Below are positions 1 to 12,578 of a DNA stretch of 64,000 nt, one piece after another; position 1 is the stretch's first letter; every line of letters begins with the position of its first letter. Under the pieces are notes generated by a model. That model worked only from the letters and a program-made list of their open reading frames with translations, had not been told where the DNA came from and ran no database searches. The translations under genes were made by a program, and so were the position numbers. The stretch is from Haplosporangium gracile (Eukaryota > Mortierellomycota > Mortierellomycetes > Mortierellales > Mortierellaceae): assembly GCA_015499985.1 (NCBI GenBank), contig JAAAUF010000080.1:1-64000 (forward strand). The letters run 5' to 3'.

Positions 1-11
1 CACCCACTAAT

Positions 12-55
<44 letters not shown>

Positions 56-1471
56 GTACCCTACTGATGAAATGTTGTTGCAATGGTAATTGAACTTTGT
101 CCTCAAGGAACCGTTCATTCGGATAATTAGTATTTGGCCTGCCTGAGCAGGTAGTGGCCCGAAGCTATCATCCGGCATCGAGCTATTGTAGTCGTTCGAG
201 TGGCCCTGTTGCTACGAGACGATGAGATTTAGCATCTTTCTATTTTTCTTTCTCACTTGTCATGGTATTCTTAAGGGGCTCTCAGTTTCCACATGCCCAT
301 TGAGCAATGATTTTCAGGTGACAAAGCCAAAGAGATTAGATGTTCTTTTTTCAGTAGAACATATCTTTTTTTGTCCAATATTTCACTCGTTCTCTTCACT
401 TACCTTTTATCGTTAAGCATTGATACTTTTCATGTTTCTATTGCATGCTGGTGATAAGGGAGGAGGCAAAGGCTGCTAGCAGACAATGCTGCGGACACGG
501 AATTTGAGGATTTGAATCGACAGAATCATCGGCGATATATGAGGAATGATGGAGAAGAGCTACAGATGAAATAGAAATAAGTCGGTAACACGCTCCTTTA
601 ATTGGTTATTTCATGCAATCGCTACTATGCAGGATGCAGCAACGCACACGACCACCAGACTGAAGAGGAAAAAGGAGAGGGGAGACAGGCAACAAAAAAG
701 AAGAAAGGAAGCGGAGTGTTACGGCTAAGACTGTGACATATCTGACAGTCTCACCTTACAAGGTGATGGCTCGGTCCCATGTGACCAGTCCTCTTTTTTT
801 TAAGGCGCTCGTTGACGTTGAGGAATAAGCAGCTCTTCTTCTCCTTCCCTTCTCACCTTACATACCACTGTCTCCTCGATTCGATCATAATAGGGATCAA
901 AGGCCAACCGCGAAGGAAGAATACCCGAATAAGAGAAGGAGTGGGCGCACGATTGACAAAAAAGAAATAATAATTAATTTGGCTGTTTTGTTTGTGCGCC
1001 AAGTGAAAAATATGCCCAAAATAGAAATGTTGGGTCGTGTGCCCATCCTCCCTCTCTCGCGCCTTAAAAAATACAGTTTGCATGCTGGTTCATCCTTTGG
1101 AAGGGGTCTACGTATTTATTCTATATGGTGTGCGGGGCTGCGTCTCCCATTGACTGTTGGGCTGTCGGCTATTTCCTTTGGTCTTCTCTCCCTTCCTTGG
1201 AGAAGAAGAATGGGTACGCCACACGAGCAAGGAAGACGGATATAAATATCAATTTCTTATTTTTCATTACTTTTCTCTTTTCCAGTCTCGCAAATCACCT
1301 ACACGACTCCACACGACCTTTCTTCATTCTTTTTTTTGGTGTTCACACACGCGCACAATACCCCATCTTCTCTCTCCTGTCCAACAGTACACAGTCCACA
1401 TCATACACTTCAACCTAACAACTCCAGACAACAACAGCCCCCTCCCGAACTATACACACAACAACTCCGCA
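1..1471. other. Intergenic region, no gene seen
   Basis: No convincing coding region is visible. The short open frames here lack coding-like composition. The last 230 bases are the TATA box and CA/CT-rich leader of the gene starting at 1472. Confidence 0.5.
1241..1247 (+). promoter_or_regulatory. TATA box for the 1472 gene
   Basis: A TATAAAT element stands about 230 bases upstream of the ATG at 1472 and is followed by a pyrimidine- and CA-rich leader. It makes an upstream in-frame start (1157) unlikely, since that would lie before the promoter element. Confidence 0.5.
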
Positions 1472-1939
1472 ATGAGCTCACCTGCCCCTTCACCCACCAT
1501 CGCCACCTCCACGATGAGTGTGCCCGCACCTCAAACCACCGGCCCCACCGGCCCCTCCAGCAACGTCACCTGGGTCTGCCAGGAGACCTTCCACGCCAAT
1601 AACACCTCCTCTTGCTTGCGTTACCCCAAGGTCAAACGCTGTATCACCGAAGGCCAAGCCAGCAACCAGACGTTCCTCTGTGTCGGTCACGACTCGATCT
1701 CGGTGGGTGGATCCGGTCCTGTGCCACTGCCCGCGGGTATTACACCCTTCATGTGCACTATGACCTCGTGTCCACAGGAAGCGCCCGCCAAGGAAAAGCC
1801 AACCCCGAGCAACACCGGCAACAATAGCAGCGGCAACGGCAAGAGCGGCGCTATGGGACTGAGGAGTACAGAGACCGTTAAATGGGCGGGCGTCCTAGTG
1901 CTGGCAATGATGGTAGCGCCCATGGTGTTGGGTATGTAA
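1472..1939 (+). CDS. Small Cys-rich membrane- or GPI-anchored protein
   Basis: Single-exon gene of 155 residues; family not recognised. The N-terminus is rich in Pro, Ser and Thr. The central domain has six Cys (WVC, SSC, KRC, FLC, FMC and TSC contexts) and several N-glycosylation sequons (NVT, NNT, NQT, NNS), suggesting a disulfide-bonded luminal or extracellular domain. A Gly/Asn/Ser linker leads to a hydrophobic C-terminal segment of about 20 residues ending in VLGM, which fits a GPI-attachment signal or a C-terminal membrane anchor. No N-terminal signal peptide is visible, which is odd for a GPI protein; either the anchor itself directs insertion or a 5' exon is missed. The ATG at 1472 was chosen because a TATA box lies at 1241 and the codon composition changes there. 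Function unknown. Confidence 0.7.
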   Translation: MSSPAPSPTIATSTMSVPAPQTTGPTGPSSNVTWVCQETFHANNTSSCLRYPKVKRCITEGQASNQTFLCVGHDSISVGGSGPVPLPAGITPFMCTMTSCPQEAPAKEKPTPSNTGNNSSGNGKSGAMGLRSTETVKWAGVLVLAMMVAPMVLGM

Positions 1940-3807
1940 AAGGAGGAGTACAATGATGTCGAAAAGCGTGGAAGCTTCAAATAAATGTATTTTGTATGAG
2001 GAGTTCATAGCCTTCACCCCACTTTTCATTTCCTTGAGAAAATGAAGTTTGCCTGTAACAAAGTGTTGCCAGCTTTTGAAGATAGCTTCTCTAGGATACA
2101 CTGAGTGACTTTGTCACGCCACTGTTCATGATAGATAGCTAAAAGCGAGTATGCTATCGTACCATATCTCTTCCTTTGGTATTTGCTGTTGACATCCACC
2201 CGCGTTGTTCAGTCCATCCTATTTTTCCTTGAGATCTTGCACTTTATTTTAGGCTATACTTGTTTTGCCTGCCCAAGACAACCCCTCTCGGACCTAGCCC
2301 TTCATCTTTTGATCTTTTCGTACCTTGTCCCTTTTTGTTGGCTTTTTCTTGGTACACCTATCGCTAAGATAGAATACATACCCTTAAGTGGTACGAGAAT
2401 AAGTGCATGTTGTTACTCAGGGGGAGGGTCGAAGGCCAGAGTTGCAGGACCGCTGTTAAGTCCTCAATTAGTACGGGGGGAAAAGTGGTTGTAGGTTGAA
2501 GGGAGTCGATAGTAGGAAGTAATGATAGCGGTGTCCTAAAAATCACACGAAACAATACATTGCAGCGCGCCAACGTAACTCTTGTCAGTGCTCTCGTCCA
2601 AGGAGCGATGTGTGAAACGACAAAGAGCAGGCAAGAGTGCTCGGTGCACTACTAACACTATGTCTATTAAAGAATATGACTACTAATCTAAGGCGTCGCC
2701 GCCGCTGCATGGCCACCACATCTTATTGTAACATCACATCTCGCTGCAATCAACATCGAGTTTCGCCGATCATTTCGATCAGACGATCATCCTTATTCCG
2801 ACCCTCTTTTCTCCTTCCTTAGTATGAGACTGACCATTCCATTCACTGAACTGTTATTTTCGTACCAAAAATAATCGCATCGTCATTTTTTTCCCCATTG
2901 AAGTATCGGAAGGCTGCCCTGCAAATGTTTGAGAAAGAGGCCGCTGTTTTTGTTATTCTTCAAGAGCATCAGGGATTGTCAACCATGAAACCTTCTGTAT
3001 TGCTGCTCGATGTCTTCTTGTCTAGGCTTTTCATCCTACTTAGTATGGATGATTCAAGCTATGCTGGCAAGAAAAATGAGTAGTTTGCACTGGCTAATAG
3101 TCCGAGATAAAGGGAAGCAAGAGGAGACTTTTTTCAGAACTGTAGGATGCGCGAATAAAGAGGGGAAAGTAGCTTTGCTATACTCTTTTCCTCACCTTTT
3201 CTCTCTCCTCTTCGCCATTGGGCAAGTCTTGACCACGTTTCCTATTCTGGAAACCCCAAAATGAGAGAGCTGAGTGTAACAGGGGCACAGCTATTATAGG
3301 CAAACGATTGGCGACGTTTGTTTCTGTATACATTGCAACTGCGATCACTTTCAAAAAGGCAAGATCAGTATTCTACCCAGTGCGAATTGTATTGAGATAG
3401 GCATTTTCTTCAAAGACCGACTCCATTCCCCTCTTTTCCGCTGGCCGGGCATACACCTCCGCCCTTGTCTTGGCCTTGGCTCGCCCAGTCAGCGTATCTT
3501 TAAATGCCCTCATGGCTCATACTAAATGCTGCTGGACTTTGACGTCTTCATCCCCGATCCCGCTGATAGACTATGCAATGGCGGAGTCCATGCCCGATAA
3601 GAAAAAAAAAGGGATCTCATGCGAGAGAGGAATAGTAGATAAGTTTCCTCTATTTTCATATATAAGCCCTGCGTCTCTCGTCCCGTTTTCCATCTCTTAT
3701 TTCCTACTTTCATCCTCATCACTCCTCCTCTCTCTTGCCTATCAAAGCAACAGCAACACATCCTCCTCTTTCGCTACTCTCAAACCAACAACAACTTTTC
3801 TTCAAAC
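1940..3807. other. Intergenic region, no gene seen
   Basis: AT-rich and pyrimidine-rich sequence without a coding-like open frame. The end (from about 3659) is the promoter and leader of the gene at 3808. Confidence 0.45.
3659..3667 (+). promoter_or_regulatory. TATA box for the 3808 gene
   Basis: A TATATAAGC element about 150 bases before the ATG at 3808, followed by a CT/CA-rich leader of the kind seen before other genes here. Confidence 0.5.
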
Positions 3808-4017
3808 ATGGACACCAACGCTTCCTCGATGGCCTTCTTCAGGAACATGAAGTGCAACAACGCTCCCTCCTCGTCCTCTGCTCGCTCTTCCGGCCGCCTC
3901 TTCTCCTTCAAGTCCAGCAAGCCCTCGCGTGTCTCCCAGGTCGGCGCCCACAACCCCTCCCATGAGAGGATTATGTCCTCTAGCAACAGCTCGGCCAGCA
4001 CCCTTCCTTGTCATTAA
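3808..4017 (+). CDS. Small Ser-rich hypothetical protein, 69 aa
   Basis: A 69-residue single-exon frame, rich in Ser, Asn and basic residues, with no membrane segment. Coding-like C- and G-ending codons, a TATA box at 3659 with a pyrimidine-rich leader, and an AATAAA signal about 145 bases after the stop (near 4163) support a real short gene. The family is not recognised and no function is proposed. An antisense frame over the same bases is judged a shadow. Confidence 0.5.
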   Translation: MDTNASSMAFFRNMKCNNAPSSSSARSSGRLFSFKSSKPSRVSQVGAHNPSHERIMSSSNSSASTLPCH

Positions 4018-5953
4018 ATCCAGCAGTGCAAGTGGGCCGCTCCTCTTTGCCTGCCAACCTTGGTCCCACGCCTTGATCCCGGCCCCCTTTCCCCGATCCA
4101 AATCAACCCCTCGACTATTCATACCCATCCCTCTACCTAATATCATCATTTGTACTGTATTTCAATAAAAAAACATTCAAACAAGTATCATCTCTATGAA
4201 TGATCGTGGTTCCCCTCAAAATACCATTGCCTAGGCGTGCTCAACTATACAATTTGCTATGCAAAACCGCATGCCTTTCATTTCTTTCCTTCAAATTGAC
4301 CTAATAGAGGCCGATCTTTTTTCCACTGTTAACACCCATGCAAATAATACGAATGTGTGAAAGGGAAGGGAGGAATAGAGGCAGGTTAACCTGATGAATA
4401 AACACATTCTTAGAGTCGGTTCCCGATACAATACTCTTGTCCAAGACCATACAACCATATACTGCATCCATCCATGAGTATGAAATTAGCTAAGATGTCA
4501 ATGTAAGGAGTGCTAGCATGGGTTATAGATGACAGTTATGGATGCTGTGTACGACTGGGCTTTTGCCATGAACTTTCAAGTGTAGGTCAAGGAGTACAAA
4601 ATGGCCCTGCAGGCTCGGATATTTTCTTCAATGTGTGAGTTCAATGTACTTAGCCATGTGGCAACATGCGGCAACTATGAAGGAAGAGGACATTATGTCA
4701 AGAGGTATCGCGGTAGTTTCTTATTTCTTCCTGAGAGGCTAAATGGCGAAGTGTAAAATTGGTGGCGTCAAGGTGGACGATGGCGTAGGTTGCGCCATGC
4801 CATCAATGTGTGTTTTCGTTTGTGGCTTGCCATGATTACAAGGTTGGGTGGGGTCACTTATTCTAAATCCCCACCTCTTCGTGCTGCCAATCTGGGAGCC
4901 TTTATATAATGGTATATATCAACACCGATACCAATTGCAATGAGTATACGGTGAGTGCTGTGCGTTGTGCGTTGTGCGTTGTGTCTTATGTTTTGAAAAG
5001 GCTGTTGTATAAAGAAAGAAGGAAAGAAAGAAAGATAGCGAGCTGAACAATCATGTCCCGCAGATTTCAGTACAAACATATACCGTACGCATGGTGTGGT
5101 GGGTGGGCTGAGAACGATTGGCGGTGATTGGTTAATTTGCCGGCACATCTTTTTTTTATTTGTTTTCTTCTTGTTCTTCCCTCGTCTCTTCTTCTTCCCT
5201 CTTCTCCTCTTCCTTCCTTCTCTTTCTTCTTCTTCACCCTCTTCACTCCCCTTTCCCCTTCATCCTCCTTCCTTCATCCCAACTTTACGTCTTTTTTTTT
5301 TCTTCTTTTTCTTTTTTCTTTTTCCTTTTTTTACCCTCTGTGCCCTTTCCCCACCTTTTTCACGACCACTCCTCCTCTTCCTGCTCCTTGTCTCTGCTAG
5401 TTTCGCCTCACCCTACCTTTCTACCATTGCATGCCCATCTGACTTCGCTCCTCTCTCTCCCTCTCTCCTGTCCTAGTCTCCATTCACATACAAAAGCATC
5501 CCCTAACCCACCCAAAAACCAACGCACACGTTCACTTCCCTGTTCCTGTTCGTCTTTCCAACTCAGAAAAAAAAACAATAGAAAAAACCACAGAAAACCA
5601 ACAACAAAAAAACCAATAACAAAAAAACGATTTCCACTCTTTTCATCGTCATCATCTCAGCTTTGCTCCTTTTTTTCACACATCCCACCAACTTGTACAT
5701 ACCATATATGTCAAAAAAAGCAAACGCAAACCTTTCAGATTTGTAAATAGAATCTTTTTTCCTTCCTCATCATCTTACTTGACATCAAGAGACAACATTG
5801 TTCTCTTCCTCATCATCCTCTTTCTCCCTGCCCCTCGTTTTCCTTTTTCTTTTTCTAGTTTTTCTGTCTCCTTGTTTTTCTATCAAAGTTTTATCACAGC
5901 CAAGCTATTTTTTTTTCTGATTCTCCTCCTCCAACTGCTCTACGATTACCGTC
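4018..5953. other. Intergenic region with pyrimidine-rich leader
   Basis: No gene seen. About 4959-4983 there is a short tandem repeat of TGTGCGT. From about 5150 to 5950 the + strand is almost pure C/T and then C/A, the presumed promoter and long 5' leader of the RNA-binding protein gene at 5954. Confidence 0.5.
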
Positions 5954-8105
5954 ATGACCACCAAGCAACTCGACATGTCCTTTGACGCAATGTCCCTCCG
6001 TGACAACGGCCTCGCCTCGCCCATCGACCGCCGTTACTCCCAGTATGGCTCCGAGCGTGCCCCTTCGAGCCCTCTGACCCGCAAGTCGACCACTGGCTCC
6101 CAACGCAACAGCGTCAGAGGAGACGGCAAGGATAACCGCCGCCAATCCAGCCGTCTGTCTGTCGCCAACATTGTACGTATCTTCATCGTCGCAATAGAAG
6201 AAAAAAAGAGAGCAGAGAATCCTCGTCTTCCCTCCTCCCTTCCTCCCTTTAGCCCAAACGACCAATGGTTGATCACTATCAGAATATCCACACCCGCACC
6301 CTTGCACACACACGGTCATTCCTCTCCTTTGTGTCACTCAAAATCTCATGGTTCTCCACACTCGGACTAATATTATTTTTTTTCTGCCAAACATTTGACT
6401 GGATCCATGGTTATATAGAATTGGAGCCCTTCTCAGGCTTCCCCCGTCCAGTCGCCAATGCTCCAGCAGGATCCCCGCCAGCAGCAGGCCCTCTACGGCT
6501 ACCAGCAGCAGCAGCAACAACAAATGCCCATGGTCCAGCAAGGCCCTTTCTTGAATCAGACGCAACAGCAATTGCAGCAGCAGCAACAGCAACAGGTTGT
6601 TGAAGAACCTGCCGACACCATCCCAACCGCCATCGTCATTAAAAACATCCCCTTTGCTGTCAAGCGTGACGCTCTCTTGGCCATCCTTGACAACTTGGAC
6701 ATCCCCAAGCCTTACGCCTTCAACTATCATTTTGACAACGGTGTCTTCCGCGGTCTTGCCTTTGCCAACTACCGCACCGCAGAGGAGACCGAGATGGTTG
6801 TCAATGCCGTGAACGGACTCGATGTCTCTGGACGCAAGCTTCGTGTCGAGTTCAAGAAGGTCATGCCCGCTGCCGAACAGGAGAAACGGGAGCAAGACAA
6901 GGCCGCTGCTCAGGCTGCTGAGGCCCTTCACCGTCGCGAGTTGGAGCTGATGGAGGCACAGCTTTTGGAGCAGGAACGTCGCGAGCAGGAACAGCGTGAA
7001 CAGGAACGTCGCCAGATCGAGCTTCAGAACCGTGAATTCGATCGTGAGCGTCGCAACCGTTCATCTGTCGTGTTGGAGCGACACAATTCGGGACGCAGTA
7101 TCGATTATGATGAGGCCGACGCACGCTACTCTCCTACAGGTAAAATGTCATGCACCATCCCCCTGCAGCTATTTGAACTATACCTCTATTTTTAACAGTC
7201 TGGGGCTTTGGGAAATGCGTTTGAGGTAATGCTCATGTCTAATTAGTATATCGTCTTCATTTCTGCATGCTCTTTCCCCCTAATTAGCCAATCTGAATCA
7301 GTTGGATTTGAACGATGGCGAAACCCTTGCGTTCTACGACCGCTTGTTGATGTTCAGAGGTGACTCGACCAAGGATGACATGATCTTCCCCGAGAACCTC
7401 AGTGCCCGTCAACGCAAGATCCTTCATCTGATTGCCGACAAGTTGTCCCTTTACCACTTCAGCGAGGGCGAGGGTAATGTGCGCAGGCTCATTATCATGA
7501 AGACCCCTCCTCCCAATCCCGCCTTTGAGGCTCCCGCTCCCAGATCTCCCAAGGTAATACTTGGCTTCAATGAAATCAATCTTGCTAAAAAAAAAAAAAA
7601 AAAAAAAAAAAACTAGTGGACTAACGACATACCATTGTTTTACCAATAGCAACGTCCCATGTCCTTTGCTGGTCGTGGAAGCTTGCGCTCCGAGAGCCCC
7701 GTCCCCAAGGCGAGAATTCCCTTGGCCGATACCACCATCGGATCTGCATCTCCTACCCGGTCTCTCTACAGAAAGTCCATGGTGTAAGTGTATTTTACTT
7801 TATTGATTGTCAAGAATCAAGTTGTAACCCCCTATGATAATGAATCTCATCCTAACTTTCGCTTATTATTCTGTAAATGACATAGTCTGAACCCCGAGAT
7901 GACTGCCAACATCATCTACCCCATTCGTCAACCCAAGGGTCCTGAGCCTGGCAAGGTGTTCACGATCCGCGAGCAGAAGCAACTCCGCGATGCCACGATG
8001 ATCATGCCCGCCTTCCATGTTCGCCCTCAGCCCACTCGCGCGTTTTCGGGTCGCACCATGTCGCTCGACGTCAAGGCGCCCAGCTTCACCCCCGCCAACG
8101 TTTAA
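5954..8105 (+). CDS. RRM and R3H domain RNA-binding protein (Pin4/Cip type)
   Basis: Five exons give 519 residues: 5954-6172, 6419-7139, 7288-7553, 7650-7783 and 7886-8105; all junctions are GT-AG and in phase. The order is a Ser/Arg-rich N-terminus, a Gln-rich stretch (about 90-135), an RRM (about 143-221; RNP2-like IVIKNIPF and RNP1-like RGLAFANY), a Glu/Arg/Gln-rich coiled coil, an R3H domain in exon 3 (DRLLMFRGD to NVRRLIIMK), and a basic tail. This RRM-then-R3H order is that of yeast Pin4 and fission yeast Cip proteins, cytoplasmic RNA-binding proteins linked to cell-cycle and stress mRNA control. ATGs at 5954 and 5972 are both possible starts. The third intron carries a run of 24 A residues. 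The family call is firm; orthology to Pin4 is inference. Confidence 0.88.
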
Positions 8106-8399
8106 GTTAGCACATGCTTCATAGCACACTTTTCACGCAGATTGCTGCATTGATTAAGGGATATTCGACAAGAGTGTCCTTACCTTGCCTGATCTTTTGT
8201 TCGGTCAAAGTCAAGTCAAGGTGCACTTGAGTCGTCTCATTCCCTACCTCTTATTAGCTTCCTTTGACTTTTCCTTATCTCATACTGGCCGATCGAGTCT
8301 TTTTGACTAGTTAGTCTTTCATCCTGCCCTTTTTTTTTGTAATAAGCATTTGTTTATTTTCAAGCACTTTGCTTCAGAACGGGATTCGGAAACGTATGT
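8106..8399. other. Convergent 3' ends
   Basis: Short region between two converging genes; holds both 3' untranslated regions with T-rich stretches. Nothing else seen. Confidence 0.5.
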
Positions 8400-9948
8400 T
8401 TAAATCTGGATGAGGATGTTGCGTTGCTGCTGTTGTTGCTGTTTAGGTACTTGCGGGGCGGTGGGAGATCCAAAGATGGAGGACTGGTCTTGAGGCACAG
8501 TTTGAACAATGTAATCCAGCTCCAGCATCAAATCGTAGCAAAAGTCGTCCAGCTTCAAGTCGTTTGTGTCAAATCCTAATTATTTAACACAGCAAAATTT
8601 GTAAATGTGTTAGTGGAATGTGAACCAAGCGAGAGATATTTGAACCAAAGAATGAAAACAAAGCCAATGTGCAGCATGTACCGAAGGGATCTTCGATTTG
8701 GTTTCCGATGGCCTCGATACCAAAGAGTGTGAAGGCGACGGCACCGCAGAGAGGGATAGTGAGCCATTTGACGTCGTGGACGGTGGTGAAGGGCAGGATA
8801 CAGCAGTACATGGTCAAAATCTGCTTCAGATGAATGTTATACGCGACTGGGATGGGAGTTAACAGAATTCTTTCGAGGTTTCCAAAGCAATCAATCATAT
8901 TCGAAAGGGCCATGGAGCATTGACCCTGGTAAGGGATATCGATCAACTCTTTCTCCTTGACATAATTGATCCAAAGCGAGAGCTGGTACGAGATCTCGAG
9001 AGGGAGCGACATTGAAGCGTTCGAGTTATCCCGTTGAATAACCCAATCGTTCTTGTCGGTCCGGATATGTTGACGATGGTTAATGTACTGTGTCCTAAGG
9101 CTGGATTCGGATTTGCAGGGGACAAAGTCTTCAGGAAGCAAACCCTGGAGGTCTCGGTACGAGGTTCCGTATTCGGCTCGGAGGTGGTGTTTTGTAGCGA
9201 CCGCGAAAGCCAGGAGCATATTAATGGCGCGCAGTTTTTGGTCGTTGATGGCGCTGAAAGAGAGGGGGCCGTCGGATTGTTGTTTTTCTTTGATGCCGAC
9301 CCAGATGACACGGGCGATATTGCGGATGTTGGTGTTCATGGTTGTCCAGATCTTGCGGCCTTCCCAGAATCGGTCGTAGGCGGTGTTGGTTCTGAAGGCG
9401 AGAATCAGACCAATGACAATACTCAGTGAAGGAACTAGAGGTTGTCGGGTAAAGGTAAGAGATTTGCGCGTTAGCATTTGCGCTTTTTTGTTTGTGTCCT
9501 GACAGAGTTGTATCGCCCTTACTCCTGCATAATCCCGTTAGCCGTAGTTGTCAAGAAATACATGTCCTCGATGGCGAGACATAACATGTTCTTTTGCCAT
9601 TTATTTTTTTTGTTCCTGAGTCCCTGTTGTGGTTGTTCATAGAGTTAACTTACTGATGGAACCAGCAATGGCAATGTCCAATCCAATAGCAAGATAAAAG
9701 TAACTGACTCCAATGGCCACCGCGACCGAGAACAAGACGTTCGGCAGAATCAAAGGGATCACCTACAACGGTTAATCATGCACAAAGGAAAGTATGTTAG
9801 TTTAAATATTAAATAAAAGAAGTGCACCAATTGAGACGCCTGAGTATCAGTTGAAGGAGAGGGAATAGGAGAAACTTACGGAGCCGCGCCAGAGGAGCGC
9901 GATGGGGTAGCCCCATGGACTCTCAGAGGTCAATCTACGTTTTGACAT
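8400..9948 (-). CDS. Bestrophin-like (UPF0187/RFP-TM) anion channel
   Basis: Four exons on the minus strand (9948-9880, 9762-9654, 9434-8682, 8575-8400) give 368 residues. Family hallmarks are the N-terminal basic helix leading to LLWRGSVIP, a membrane segment (PNVLFSVAVAIGVSYF), the motif GLILAFRTNTAYDRFWEGRK, which is the most conserved block of the bestrophin/UPF0187 family, and near the C-terminus IEAIGNQIEDPFG followed across the last intron by FDTNDLKLDDF. Bestrophin-type proteins form pentameric chloride channels; fungal members are poorly studied and could be plasma-membrane or organellar. A Gln-rich tail ends the protein. The start ATG is supported by the short first exon, whose donor is in phase with the next exon. 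It converges on the RNA-binding protein gene and is divergent from the gene at 10715. Confidence 0.88.
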
Positions 9949-10714
9949 CTCTTTTGTGGTTTTATTATGTCCGAGGAAGGAGGAAAGTAATAAGGTTATT
10001 TGAGGGGTGAGTGGATATATACAAGAGTCGTGTTGAGATGGTAAAGGGGAGTCGTTGGTTGGGGGATGGCAACCCACTAGCGGAGGTAAGTGGACAGGGG
10101 TGAAGGAGTGAAGGGATGAGGGAGTGAAGGGGTGAAGGGAAAGGAATGAAGAGAGGAAAGAAAGAAAGAAATAAAGTTGATGAGATCATCAAACAAACAA
10201 ACTCGAGCGTTATTTTCAGAGGAGGCTGCTGACACTCTTCTTTCACATTCAGCGATGAAAAAACGAAAACAAATAAGCTGAGAGCCCTTTGCAAAAATGT
10301 CCCTGTGCAAATAGGAGCAGGTTCAGAGATAAAGTAACTTCAAGGCGTAACAGAGATGTATGTTCATCAGTTTATGGCGTCCAAGGTAGCTTTTTTCAGA
10401 GTCTATCATCACTTGATGTGCTCCGTGGTCTCCAACCTGGCTACCATGTGGCTGCATATCAGCAATGACATCCACCAGTAACCAGTGGTGGGAAGAGTTT
10501 CGCCACACAGACATCAGACAGCTCTAGCCCAAGTTGAATCTCAGCGTGCAGCAGTCACTTGTTTTTTCTTTTTTTTTTTTTTTTTACTTATCATTACAAG
10601 CTTCCCACTTTTCTTCTCTTTCCTTCCTTCTTCTCACACTTATCATCTAATACATTTCTCAAAAGCGCCCTTTCTTCGCCTTCACCTCTCCTTTTAGCAA
10701 GTTCTTACGAAAAC
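9949..10714. other. Divergent promoter region
   Basis: About 770 bases between the start codons of two divergent genes. Pyrimidine-rich tracts occur on both strands near each gene. No coding region seen. Confidence 0.5.
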
Positions 10715-12546
10715 ATGGACTTTTTCGCAAACGCCTTTGTCACACGGGACGTGGTCGACTCCAAGAACATGGTCGTCAAGGACGGGATCCACATCCGCGA
10801 GAAGGCTCTCTCCAGCAAAGGCGGAACCCTTGCCCCTCCACCCATATCCACCAACCCCTCTTCCTCATCCTCTTCTTCCGCCGCCAGTGGCTCAGGATTA
10901 GACGTCGTCAACTGTGAAGTCTGTGGGACCGTCGCAGCGAAATACAAGTGCCCGGGATGCTTCTGTCAGACCTGCTCGCTTGCTTGCTCGAAACAACATA
11001 AACTCGACACCACCTGTTCCGGTGTGCGGTCTAGGACTCATTTCGTGGAGCGAAAACAGTATACCGAGCAGGATATGATGAGCGGTAAGTTGGTTTTTTC
11101 CTTTTTCTTTCTCTCTTTAACTTGCAATGACGATTGATTGACGCCTGCCTTTTGTTGATCAATAATCATGGACGTAAATATCTGACACGATGATATCTGC
11201 AATATTTGACATAGACTACAATTTTTTGGAAGAGGTTGGACGAACGGTAGACAATGCAGCCCGCGAGAACGTCAAACTCGAAGTTGGCAGCGGTGGTGGA
11301 TCACAATCGAACCGGAAAAAGATCTTTGGACCCAACGGTGTCGTCACTGTTGGCGGCAACAACCGTCGGGATCGTCAAAACAACAATAGGAACAGGAACC
11401 AGCAACAAGATGAAGGGGAGGAGGAAGATACAACGGCTGCAGGGTTGGCGAAGAAGGCTGCTCGGGATTTGGAGAGACTGGGAGCAGAAGGAAGTGGATC
11501 TTACAGGGACAAGCAGCTTATCTTGCAGGCCAAGAAGCGCGGTACACATTTGATTATAATGGCTGATGGACTTAAGAAGCGGAAGGAGAACCACACTAAC
11601 TGGAAAGAGAAGTAAGCAGCCTATCTTTTCTCACTCTCAACAATATGTTCTATACGACTAGGTGATGACACACCATTTTACTGACAAACAAAATTTGGTA
11701 TTGCTACATGACTTTCTTTTAGGCTGGGCAAACTCAACTGGACGATTGAATGGTTGTTCCCAGAGATCGACTCGACCAGGAGGATACTGGAGCACAGGAA
11801 TGATGATTCTCTGACGCTGAAGACCCTTTTGACAGCAACTCTTGCCAAGGACGAGAACAAGGAGATTGCAGCAAAATACGCCGTCGATACTGTGGACCAG
11901 TGCCGTCTCTACTTTGTCATCCCCCTTCGACATGTAAGGACACGCTCTTGTCACACTTTCAAAAATAGCTGTGAATCAACTCAGGATCATCGCTGGCTCT
12001 CTTTCTCTCTCTCTAACACTCACTTCCTTTCTTTCACAATCGATCATGATGATTTACAGGCAAATCAACCGGCACTGTACCCTCTTTCGGTGATGGCCAG
12101 TTTGCAGGAAGCGCTCAAATTCAAGAAGATCCTGGAGTGCCCTACTATCCTTGTTCTTGGACCAAGTACCACTACCACTAGCAGCAACGTTACCGACACT
12201 TCTGCGACCGCAGAGCAAAATTCTACCGTATCAGCTTCACCAGACACAGAACCAGTTGCTACAGAGACTATCTCTGCGGCGGGAGCAGAAGCTATAGAAG
12301 GAACATCATCATCGGATGCACCTGCAGACAAGGACGGATCCGCCTCTACGACAACGACAACGGCAACGACAACGACGACGACGACAGTGGCGCACTCACT
12401 CCTGACCGATCACACACACCCACTCCTGAAAAAGTACATCATCGAAGAACCTCCTACCCAATGGCCCAAGAAACCTACTGCCCCCGCAGCAGCGGCGACA
12501 ACAATGAACCAGAACAACAAGCGACCCAATGATAATACCAAGGTTG

Positions 12547-12578
<32 letters not shown>

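Noticed and set aside
222..416. A 64-codon + strand frame with a signal-peptide-like start
   Set aside because: The codon pattern matches AT-rich intergenic sequence, there is no promoter or polyadenylation support, and the rest of the peptide is low complexity.
3802..4149. A 115-codon antisense frame over the 3808 gene
   Set aside because: It is the shadow of the sense frame; the TATA box and polyadenylation signal support the + strand.
5096..5750. Overlapping + strand frames of 90-196 codons rich in Phe, Ser and Leu
   Set aside because: They are products of a C/T-only tract in all frames and are better read as a leader.
10272..10282. CTGAGAG-type motifs (also near 16310 and 21820) as TPP riboswitch cores
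   Set aside because: No matching partner motif or stem arrangement and no thiamine gene nearby.
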